Part shown: positions 1 to 5,635 of the stretch, piece by piece
How the letters are laid out: each line of letters starts with the position of its first letter
Numbering within the stretch: position 1 is the first letter of the stretch
NCBI GenBank assembly: GCA_002291875.1
Contig: DBAV01000043.1
Location: 1-7,517 of the forward strand
Length of the DNA: 7,517 nucleotides
Reading direction: 5' to 3'
Origin: Hyphomonadaceae bacterium UBA1001
Lineage (GTDB): Bacteria > Pseudomonadota > Alphaproteobacteria > Caulobacterales > Aquidulcibacteraceae
Translations under genes and position numbers: made by a program
Notes under the pieces: generated by a model
The model's input: only the letters and a program-made list of their open reading frames with translations
Told to the model about the DNA's origin: nothing
Databases searched by the model: none

Positions 1-190
1 CCGATCTTGGCGGCGTGGCCGCGGCAGCCGGTGCGGCGGGCCGGGCCGGGGCCGCAACCGGACGTGGGGGCGGGGCGGCGGTTTCGCGGCGCACTTCGCC
101 GCCTGTGGCCGGCGCAGGTGCGGGCGTCGCGCGCGCCGCTGCGCCGCCGAAACCCGGGGCCGGTGCTGTCGCGTCGCGCCGTCCGAACAT
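1..190 (-). CDS. cpaF: CpaF/TadA pilus-assembly secretion ATPase, N-terminal fragment (cut by window edge)
   Basis: This is the 5' end of a gene that runs out of the window on the left; 63 codons are visible. CpaF/TadA is the cytoplasmic hexameric ATPase that drives Flp pilus assembly in tad systems. The visible protein begins MFGRRDATAPAPGFGG and is then almost pure low-complexity linker: 21 Ala and 14 Pro among 63 residues, with scattered Arg. No catalytic motif is in view, because the Walker boxes of this family lie much further in. The call therefore rests on position: it starts 12 bases after cpaE, where cpaF is normally found, in the same direction. The start ATG at 190-188 has a strong ribosome binding site (AGGAGAG) 8-9 bases upstream. 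The frame stays open to the edge. Another tad gene starting here is possible but less likely. Confidence 0.75.
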   Translation of the reverse strand, partial: MFGRRDATAPAPGFGGAAARATPAPAPATGGEVRRETAAPPPRPVAAPARPAAPAAAATPPRS

Positions 191-197
191 GAGGCGG

Positions 198-204
198 CTC
201 TCCT
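198..204 (-). promoter_or_regulatory. Ribosome binding site of cpaF, fused to the cpaE stop codon
   Basis: On the minus strand the sequence reads TAGGAGAGCC, so the TAG stop of cpaE (205-203) supplies the first bases of a near-consensus Shine-Dalgarno AGGAG. It sits about 9 bases before the ATG at 190. This supports the cpaF start and suggests that ribosomes finishing cpaE can pass directly to cpaF. Confidence 0.7.
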
Positions 205-1771
205 ATCGGCCGATCAGCTTGGCGCGCACGCGCTCGATCAGGCTGGTCTTGCGTTCCACCGGCGTGCGGCCCGAAATCAGCCTTGCCAGGTCGTCAAAGC
301 CCTCGGAGACCTTGGTGCCGGCCGCGATTTCGGCGACCATCTGGCCGTTGTGGGCGGCGCCGACGAACAGGGCCGGATCGAAGGGCAGGATCAGCGAGGG
401 TTCGACCCCGACATGGTTGGCGAATTCCTTGGCGGGGATTTCGGGCTTCTTGGGCACGCCGACCTGGTTCAGCACCAGGATGGGCGGCCGGTCATTGGGC
501 CGCGCCGCGCGGACGAAATCCACCATCTGCTTGGCGCCGCGAAGGGACGCCAGATCCGGCATCGCGGTGATGACCACATCGTCGGCATTCTTCAGCGTGT
601 CCTGGACCCAGGGCGTCCACTGGTTCGGCACGTCCAGCGCCACGAAGGGCACGCCGCGCCGCACCTGCGACAGCACCGCGTCGAACGCATCGGGGGCAAA
701 GTCGGCCGCAACCAGGCTGCCCGGTGCGGTGAACAGGGTCAGATGTTCGGAATGCCGGGTCAGCAGGCGCTCGAGCACCACGTCATCGACCCGGCCGGGC
801 GTACGCAGGGCGTCCAGGATGCCCTGTTCGGAGTCGAGGTTGAAATCCAGGCCCACCGTCCCGAATGACAGGTCCAGATCGACCAGGGTGGTGTTCGCCT
901 CGAACCGCTCGGCGATCAGCCATGCGATGTTGTGCGCGACCGTCGACGAGCCCACCCCGCCCTTGGCCCCGATGAAGGCGATCTCGCGCCCCACGAACGG
1001 CTTCTCGGGATCCACATAGAGGCCCGAAATGCACTTGATCAGGTCCAGGGGCGGCAAAGGCGGCACCAGGTACTCGCTGACGCCGCTGCGGATCAGGTCC
1101 TTGTAGAGCTGGATGTTGTCCTGGGCGCCGATGACGATCACGCGCGTGCCCGGATCCACATTGCCGGCCAGCAGCTCGAGCTGGGCCAGCAGGGCATGGT
1201 GGCCCAGCTTGCTGTCCAGGATCAGCAGGTTCGGGCTGGGCTCGGTGGCAAAGTGGCGAACCGCCGCCTCGATCCCGCCCGGGGACACCGTCAGATTGGC
1301 CTTGGCCAGCCGCCGGTCGGTCTTGGAGGCGCGGATCACTTCCATGAGCTCGGCGCGGTCGCAGAAGGCGTGGATGGCGATCGCCGGCACCGGCTGCTCA
1401 CCGCCCAGGGCCGGCTCGGACCGCGCGCTGCCGCCGGGGGGCTGCCAATACGCGGCATCGGCATTCATGTCGTCTTCGTGCCAGGCCAGCGGGCTGGGCG
1501 CGGGCTCGATACCGGCGGCGGCCGGGCCCGGCGCAGCCGACGGCATGGGTTCGCCCGGGTCCTCGGCCCAGCGCGGCTGGTCGATGCTGTCGTCGAACGG
1601 GGGCGGGGGGACGTCGAAGGTGTCCGGGTCCTCGACGTGGACGTCGGGAAACTCGTCCAGCCCCGCAGCCGAAGCATGAAAGCTCTCGGCCACGCGGCGT
1701 GCGGCCGCCGGCGGCGACATCGGGTCGTCCAGCCAGAACTCGTCCTCGTCGGCAATCGGTCTGTTCGTCAT
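203..1771 (-). CDS. cpaE: CpaE/TadZ pilus-localisation protein (receiver-like domain + MinD/ParA-type ATPase)
   Basis: A 522-residue CpaE/TadZ, which in tad systems marks the site of pilus assembly, usually a cell pole, and recruits the other parts. Residues 1 to about 125 are an acidic, Pro/Ala-rich, probably disordered extension. Residues about 128-250 look like an atypical receiver domain, with an Asp at the end of a hydrophobic strand (LLILDS, D186) and a later VIVIGAQDN strand. Residues 262 to about 505 are a MinD/ParA-type ATPase: deviant Walker A GAKGGVGSST (268-277) with signature Lys K270, a switch-I-like LVDLDLSFG (D298, D300) and a Walker B-like VALDVP (D380). The usual P-loop Lys is Ser (S275), a change found in this family. 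The ATG at 1771 overlaps the cpaD stop as ATGA, and an AGGTGG ribosome site lies inside the end of cpaD. Confidence 0.95.
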   Translation of the reverse strand: MTNRPIADEDEFWLDDPMSPPAAARRVAESFHASAAGLDEFPDVHVEDPDTFDVPPPPFDDSIDQPRWAEDPGEPMPSAAPGPAAAGIEPAPSPLAWHEDDMNADAAYWQPPGGSARSEPALGGEQPVPAIAIHAFCDRAELMEVIRASKTDRRLAKANLTVSPGGIEAAVRHFATEPSPNLLILDSKLGHHALLAQLELLAGNVDPGTRVIVIGAQDNIQLYKDLIRSGVSEYLVPPLPPLDLIKCISGLYVDPEKPFVGREIAFIGAKGGVGSSTVAHNIAWLIAERFEANTTLVDLDLSFGTVGLDFNLDSEQGILDALRTPGRVDDVVLERLLTRHSEHLTLFTAPGSLVAADFAPDAFDAVLSQVRRGVPFVALDVPNQWTPWVQDTLKNADDVVITAMPDLASLRGAKQMVDFVRAARPNDRPPILVLNQVGVPKKPEIPAKEFANHVGVEPSLILPFDPALFVGAAHNGQMVAEIAAGTKVSEGFDDLARLISGRTPVERKTSLIERVRAKLIGR

Positions 1772-2442
1772 TGGCCCGCCACCTGGCTGAGGGTTGCCCG
1801 CATGTCGTCGTTCAGCTGCTGCATCGTCGGCTGGCCGAGGATGTACCTGCCCATCACCACCGAGCGCCGGGCGCTGGAGGCCGGGTCCATCGCCCTCGGC
1901 CCTGCAAGGTCACCGGGGTCCTCGACCATTGCGAGGATGTTCTGGTTTATCGCGCACCCAAAGCGCGGCGACGCGCCGGTGCCGACATTCGACATGTCGA
2001 TCGCGCCATAGGACGGGCACTCGGCCAGTCGTGCCTCGTATCTCAGGAAAGTCAGCTCGACCGCCGTCGCCGAGCGGGCGGGCCGCTGTTCGACAAAGCG
2101 TTCGGGAACGCCGGCCTGGGCCAGCGTGCGACGGATCTGCGCGGCGACCAGTGCACCATCGCCCCCGGCGGGCGGCGCTTCGACCACCACATTGCCGCGT
2201 CCGCGCGCATCCCAGTCCGCCGCGAAGCGGGCCACCGCGTCGCGGTCGACATCCGACAGCCCGCTGCCGTCCCGCGCGATGGCCACGCTGAGGCGTTCGG
2301 CGATCTCGGTGACCTCGAAGCGGTTTTCGTCGGCCCGCGACGCCGAAATGGCGGTCAGCGGGCCGACGGGCTGGGCCGAGGCGCACGCGCCGACCAGAAG
2401 GGCAAGGCCTGCTGCGGCAGCGAGGGGGCTGAGGCGTGTCAT
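1768..2442 (-). CDS. cpaD: CpaD family pilus-assembly lipoprotein
   Basis: A 224-residue lipoprotein of the CpaD family, thought to act in the periplasm or at the outer membrane with the CpaC secretin. The start at 2442 gives MTRL, a hydrophobic stretch (residues 7-17) and a lipobox V-G-A-C with lipidated Cys20, so export and lipid attachment are expected. The family signature is in the second half: a Cys in AECPSYG (140-146), then RFGCAINQN (160-168) and AMVEDPGDLAGPR (171-183), matching the usual FGCA...N...MV.DP.DL pattern. A longer reading back to 2559 would overlap cpaC and add 39 basic residues ahead of the signal peptide, so it is rejected. GGAG lies 8 bases before the chosen start. 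The gene follows cpaC by 19 bases and overlaps cpaE by 4. Confidence 0.92.
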   Translation of the reverse strand: MTRLSPLAAAAGLALLVGACASAQPVGPLTAISASRADENRFEVTEIAERLSVAIARDGSGLSDVDRDAVARFAADWDARGRGNVVVEAPPAGGDGALVAAQIRRTLAQAGVPERFVEQRPARSATAVELTFLRYEARLAECPSYGAIDMSNVGTGASPRFGCAINQNILAMVEDPGDLAGPRAMDPASSARRSVVMGRYILGQPTMQQLNDDMRATLSQVAGQ

Positions 2443-2450
2443 CGTGGCGA

Positions 2451-2454
2451 CTCC
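2451..2454 (-). promoter_or_regulatory. Ribosome binding site that fixes the cpaD start
   Basis: The 19-base cpaC-cpaD gap reads GGAG, then eight bases, then ATG at 2442. This favours the lipoprotein start over the longer upstream reading. A GANTC site (GACTC on the plus strand, 2449-2453) overlaps this Shine-Dalgarno. Confidence 0.6.
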
Positions 2455-2461
2455 GACAGGT

Positions 2462-4129
2462 TCAGAAATTCCGCGCGTCGGGGCGACGCGCGGGTGTCGT
2501 GGTGGCCTGGGCCTGCTCGTCGCGCGCCTCGCGACGGCCCCAGCCGAACAGGCCGCCACGGCGCGTTTCGGGCGCCGGTGCCGCGGTCATCGCCTCGGCC
2601 GGTCCGGCGTCGAGCGCGAACCCGAACTGGCCCTCGAGGCGGCGAGAGCCGGCATCCGCTCCCGGCACGCGGTAGAGCTCGTTCACGCGGCCCAGGAAAA
2701 TCTGGGAAAGGTCGGATGGTTCGCGCAGGCCATCGGCCGGGGTGCCCAGTGCGTCCGCGCTTGTCGGATTGACCAGAACTGCCGTGGCGATCACCACCAG
2801 CTCGGTTTCTTCCGAGCGGAACTCGCGCGAGCGGAACATCGCGCCCAGGACCGGCAGGTCGCCAAGGCCGGGGAACGAGTCGATCTGCTGGCGCGCCCGC
2901 TCCTGCAGCAGCCCTGCCATCATGATCGAACCGCCCGAGGGCAGTTCGACCGTGCTTTCGGCGCGGCGCACGTTCAGCGCCGGCAGCGTCAGGCCCGATC
3001 CGGTAACGAAGGCGCCCACCTCGGTCAGTTCCGACACCTCGGTCGAGATGCGCATCGATATGCGCCCCTCGGACAGGACGACCGGCGTGAAGGCCAGACC
3101 GACACCGAATGGCTTGAACTCGATGGTGATCTGGTTGTCCTCGACGGCAACCGGAACGGGGAATTCGCCGCCAGCCAGGAAGCGCGCGCTCTCGCCCGAA
3201 ATCGCGGTCAGGTTGGGCTCGGCCAGGGTCCGCAGCAGATTGGTCTGCTCGAGCGCCTGGAGGAAACCGTCGATCGAACGCAGGTCGCCGCCCTCGGTCG
3301 CCCGGAACCGGGTTCCGACCAGCCCCCCCTGCGAGGCCGGCAGTGTGCTGGTGGCGCCGCCCGTTAAGCTGAAGCCACCATTTCCGGTCGCAAAGCTGAA
3401 CGCGCTGTTGCCGCCGAACAGGCCCGAAATGTCCACCACGCCATTGGCCAGATTGACACCCAGCTGGCGCAGGACCGAACGCTGGACCTCGACCACGCGC
3501 ACACGCAGCAGCACCTGCTCGCTGCCGCGGACCTGCACCATCGAGACCACGTTTTCGGGGCGCTCGACGAAGCGCTCGGCGATCCGGGTCGCCTGGGACA
3601 GTTCGGCCGCGTTGCGGGCGGTGCCGGTCAGGACGATGGACTGGCCCATCGAGGAAATCCGGATCCGGCTCTCGGGCATCAGCTCCAAGATGGCGTTGGT
3701 CACGCCCGTCACGTCACGCGCGACGCGCATCTCGAAGGTCGCGATCGAGCTGCCCGCCGCATTGAACAGGATGATGTTGGTCTGGCCCGGTGCCACACCC
3801 AGCAGGAACACCCGCCGCGGCGTGCGCACGATCGCGTCGGCGACTTCGGGATTGGACACCAGGACGTCGCGCACGTCTTCCGGCAGGTCGACATAGACGG
3901 ACGACCCTGCGCCCAGCTCGATCGGGCGGACCGTGCGGCCCTCGCCGCGCGCCACCCTCAGGCCGCCATCGGCCCCGGGCGTGGCGACCGGGGCGGTCTG
4001 TGCGAGGGCGGCCGGCGCGGGTGCGACCGCCGAAAGCCCCAGAAGGGTTGCCGCGGCAAAGGCGAGCGCAAGGCCGGGATGGCGGATCGGGGCAGGCAGG
4101 GATGCCGGACCGGAAGAGGTGCTGCTCAT
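2462..4129 (-). CDS. cpaC: CpaC/RcpA outer-membrane secretin of the tad pilus
   Basis: A 555-residue type II/III secretion-family secretin, expected to form the multimeric outer-membrane channel through which the Flp pilus leaves the cell. A signal peptide occupies about residues 17-43, with likely cleavage after ALA (41-43) before Gln44. Residues about 57-135 form the N-terminal pilus-secretin domain (ELGAGSSVYVDLPEDV, VSNPEVADAIV, RVFLLG). A BON-like stretch follows at about 140-200 (RIRISSMGQSIVLTGTA). The secretin core spans about 205-455: LLRVRVVEV, then LLRTLAEPNLTAISGESARF (298-317), FPVPV, the PFGVGLAFTPVV strand, VRRAESTVELPSGGSIMMAGLL and the closing PGLGDLPVLGAMFRS (420-434). About 100 Ala/Arg-rich residues follow the core. 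The ATG at 4129 overlaps the cpaB TGA as ATGA, with AAGGA 10 bases upstream. Confidence 0.96.
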   Translation of the reverse strand: MSSTSSGPASLPAPIRHPGLALAFAAATLLGLSAVAPAPAALAQTAPVATPGADGGLRVARGEGRTVRPIELGAGSSVYVDLPEDVRDVLVSNPEVADAIVRTPRRVFLLGVAPGQTNIILFNAAGSSIATFEMRVARDVTGVTNAILELMPESRIRISSMGQSIVLTGTARNAAELSQATRIAERFVERPENVVSMVQVRGSEQVLLRVRVVEVQRSVLRQLGVNLANGVVDISGLFGGNSAFSFATGNGGFSLTGGATSTLPASQGGLVGTRFRATEGGDLRSIDGFLQALEQTNLLRTLAEPNLTAISGESARFLAGGEFPVPVAVEDNQITIEFKPFGVGLAFTPVVLSEGRISMRISTEVSELTEVGAFVTGSGLTLPALNVRRAESTVELPSGGSIMMAGLLQERARQQIDSFPGLGDLPVLGAMFRSREFRSEETELVVIATAVLVNPTSADALGTPADGLREPSDLSQIFLGRVNELYRVPGADAGSRRLEGQFGFALDAGPAEAMTAAPAPETRRGGLFGWGRREARDEQAQATTTPARRPDARNF

Positions 4130-4977
4130 TCTCCGACGGTCCTTTCGGTGACGTTGCCATAGGCGGTGATGCGCACGGTGGTGGGCTCGAGGTCGGGCGC
4201 GGCGACGTTCTGGCGCATGATCCGCCCCGGCCGTGCCTGGGTGCCCATCGCCTGGTTTTCCTCGGAATTCAGCGAGCGCAGGGCCAGCTGCACGGTGCCC
4301 AGCTTGCCCGCGGTCGCCAGCATCTCGGCGTCACGCGGAGCCAGCTCCAGGGTCATCACCTCGGGCGCCGAGGGGGTCTGTTCTTCCTCTTCCCCGGCAG
4401 GGCGATAGGTCTGGTCCACTGCCAGCACACGCACGTCTTCCAGGATGGTCTGGCTCTCGACCCGCTTGGTGGTCGACTGGCCGACGGTCACCTCGATCTC
4501 GCGCACCAGCAGGACATCGACCGAATCCCCGGGCAGGATGAACCCGCCCGCCGCGGTGGCCGCCGATGCCGGCAGGGCAACCGCGCGGAAGCCCGGGCGC
4601 ATGATCGCGGCCAGGAAGGACTTGTCGCCCGGCTTGACCAGGCGCGCGATGGTGACGGGCTCGCCCTTGTTCACGGCGACGCGGGCCACCGCGCCGGTAA
4701 AGGTCTGCGGTCCCTGCGGGTCGGCTTCCTCGGTGATGAAGTTCGGGTTGATGGCGTCCTTGGGCCAGGTGGTGAAGATGACGTCGCCCGCCTTGACCAC
4801 TTCACCGGCTGCCAGGTCGCGATTGACCACCAGCACCTGCACCGTCTCGACCGCGGGGGCGGCCGCGACCGCCGCCTGATCCGCCGGCGTCGCACGCTGC
4901 AGGTTCAGGAACATCAGAAGCGCTGCAATCCCGGCAAACAGCGCGACGGCGAGCAGGATCAGTCTGGTACGCGACAT
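4126..4977 (-). CDS. cpaB: CpaB/RcpC Flp pilus assembly protein
   Basis: A 283-residue CpaB/RcpC protein, an inner-membrane-anchored periplasmic component thought to work with the secretin. One hydrophobic segment at residues 5-25 (LILLAVALFAGIAALLMFLNL) is an uncleaved anchor or signal. A SAF domain follows at about 46-115 (VQVLVVNRDLAAGEVVKAGDV), then the RcpC domain with its conserved ILPGDSVDVLLVRE (147-160) and a late LELAPRDAEMLATAGKLGTVQLALRS (210-235). An acidic EEEE loop lies at 196-199. The start at 4977 is chosen because the membrane segment follows at once and AGGGAAG sits about 7 bases upstream; reading back to 5037 would add 20 charged residues with no such support. It is the first gene after a 139-base gap and overlaps cpaC by 4 bases, so it probably heads the cpaBCDEF unit. 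Confidence 0.95.
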   Translation of the reverse strand: MSRTRLILLAVALFAGIAALLMFLNLQRATPADQAAVAAAPAVETVQVLVVNRDLAAGEVVKAGDVIFTTWPKDAINPNFITEEADPQGPQTFTGAVARVAVNKGEPVTIARLVKPGDKSFLAAIMRPGFRAVALPASAATAAGGFILPGDSVDVLLVREIEVTVGQSTTKRVESQTILEDVRVLAVDQTYRPAGEEEEQTPSAPEVMTLELAPRDAEMLATAGKLGTVQLALRSLNSEENQAMGTQARPGRIMRQNVAAPDLEPTTVRITAYGNVTERTVGE

Positions 4978-4980
4978 GGC

Positions 4981-4985
4981 GAATC
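4981..4985. promoter_or_regulatory. GANTC (CcrM-type) site between the cpaB ribosome site and start
   Basis: GAATC on the plus strand (GATTC on the minus) lies 3 bases upstream of the cpaB ATG, abutting its Shine-Dalgarno AGGGAAG (4991-4985). GANTC is the target of the cell-cycle methyltransferase CcrM in alphaproteobacteria. I found only six such sites in the window by eye, so the position may matter, but function is inferred. Confidence 0.4.
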
Positions 4986-5023
4986 TTCCCTGCGCGCGGG
5001 CTTTGTCCGCACGCCTCCGCCAT

Positions 5024-5039
5024 GGTTGTGCACACAACC
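5024..5039. promoter_or_regulatory. Perfect 7-2-7 palindrome upstream of cpaB, possible operator
   Basis: The arms GGTTGTG and CACAACC are separated by CA, a perfect 16-base inverted repeat in non-coding DNA, 47 bases before the cpaB start. Its size and symmetry suit a dimeric regulator, and it lies just downstream of the CtrA-like box. It could instead form a small hairpin in the leader. I do not recognise the motif as belonging to a particular regulator. Confidence 0.4.
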
Positions 5040-5041
5040 CC

Positions 5042-5056
5042 TGAAACGCTGGTTAA
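5042..5056 (-). promoter_or_regulatory. CtrA-box-like sequence upstream of cpaB
   Basis: The minus strand reads TTAA, seven bases (CCAGCGT), then TTCA. The CtrA consensus is TTAA-N7-TTAA, so the first half is perfect and the second has three of four bases, with correct spacing. TTAA is rare in this GC-rich window; the other one I noticed is inside cpaC. CtrA controls pilus genes in several alphaproteobacteria. No convincing -10 element follows, so promoter function is unproven. Confidence 0.35.
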
Positions 5057-5061
5057 GGGCG

Positions 5062-5086
5062 AAAACTTTGCGTGCGAGAGCCGCAC
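5062..5086 (-). terminator. Weak terminator-like hairpin after cpaA
   Basis: On the minus strand, 30 bases after the cpaA stop, GTGCG (5086-5082) and CGCAC (5076-5072) can form a 5-bp stem with a 5-base loop. GCAAAG and TTTT follow. The stem is short and the T run is small and displaced, so this is at best a partial terminator or attenuator between herA-cpaA and cpaBCDEF. Confidence 0.25.
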
Positions 5087-5116
5087 CTTGCGATCAGCGG
5101 GCGATGTGCGCCCCGA

Positions 5117-5635
5117 TCAGCTCCACGCGCCCAAAGGCGGGGACTGGTGCGCGGCGACGATGACGCCGGCGCAGATGGCCACGGCATAGGGGGCGCCATT
5201 GGCAGGGTCCAGCAGGCGCGCCGCCCATTCGGCCCGGACGGTGCGTCCGCGCATGGCGCGCCGCAAACCGACCAGGACCACGGTCAGCACACCGCCCGCC
5301 AGGATCGTCCATACCAGAAAGACAGGAGCAGCCGAACCCGCCCAGATCGACAGCGCGGCGATCAGCTTGACATCGCCACCGCCCATCACGCGCGCGTGGA
5401 ACAGGCCGATCCCGATCACCAGCATGACCGCGCCGACCGCATAACCGACGGCAATCGCCACCGGCGGCAGGCCCGCCAGCAGTGCACAGGGTGCGAACAG
5501 CACCGCGATGGCGATCGAAACCCAGTTGGGGATGATCATCCGCGCCAGGTCCGAGACCGCTGCATAGATCACCAGCGCCATCACGATGGCGATGCCGGCC
5601 AGGACCAGCATCGAGGTCACAAGGTCGCCCTGCAT
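5117..5635 (-). CDS. cpaA: CpaA/TadV type IV (A24) prepilin peptidase
   Basis: A 172-residue membrane protein, the usual length for the short TadV/CpaA peptidases that lack the methyltransferase domain of PilD. It is an inner-membrane aspartyl protease expected to cut the leader from Flp pilin and pseudopilins. The two catalytic Asp motifs of family A24 are present: D29 in AVSDLARMIIPNW (26-38) and D88 in the GxGD-type VMGGGDVKL (83-91). Hydrophobic segments lie at about 9-28, 38-53, 57-78, 91-122 (probably two) and 148-162, and the end has the typical GAPYAVAI (147-154). Its ATG shares one base with the herA-like stop (TGATG), with AGGG 10 bases upstream inside that gene. A gap of 139 bases separates it from cpaB. 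Confidence 0.95.
   Translation of the reverse strand: MQGDLVTSMLVLAGIAIVMALVIYAAVSDLARMIIPNWVSIAIAVLFAPCALLAGLPPVAIAVGYAVGAVMLVIGIGLFHARVMGGGDVKLIAALSIWAGSAAPVFLVWTILAGGVLTVVLVGLRRAMRGRTVRAEWAARLLDPANGAPYAVAICAGVIVAAHQSPPLGAWS

Noticed and set aside
2443..2559. Longer start for cpaD at 2559
   Set aside because: It would add a basic 39-residue stretch before a complete lipoprotein signal and overlap cpaC heavily. A good ribosome site supports 2442.
4978..5037. Longer start for cpaB at 5037
   Set aside because: It would place 20 charged residues before the membrane segment and run through the palindrome. The AGGGAAG ribosome site favours 4977.
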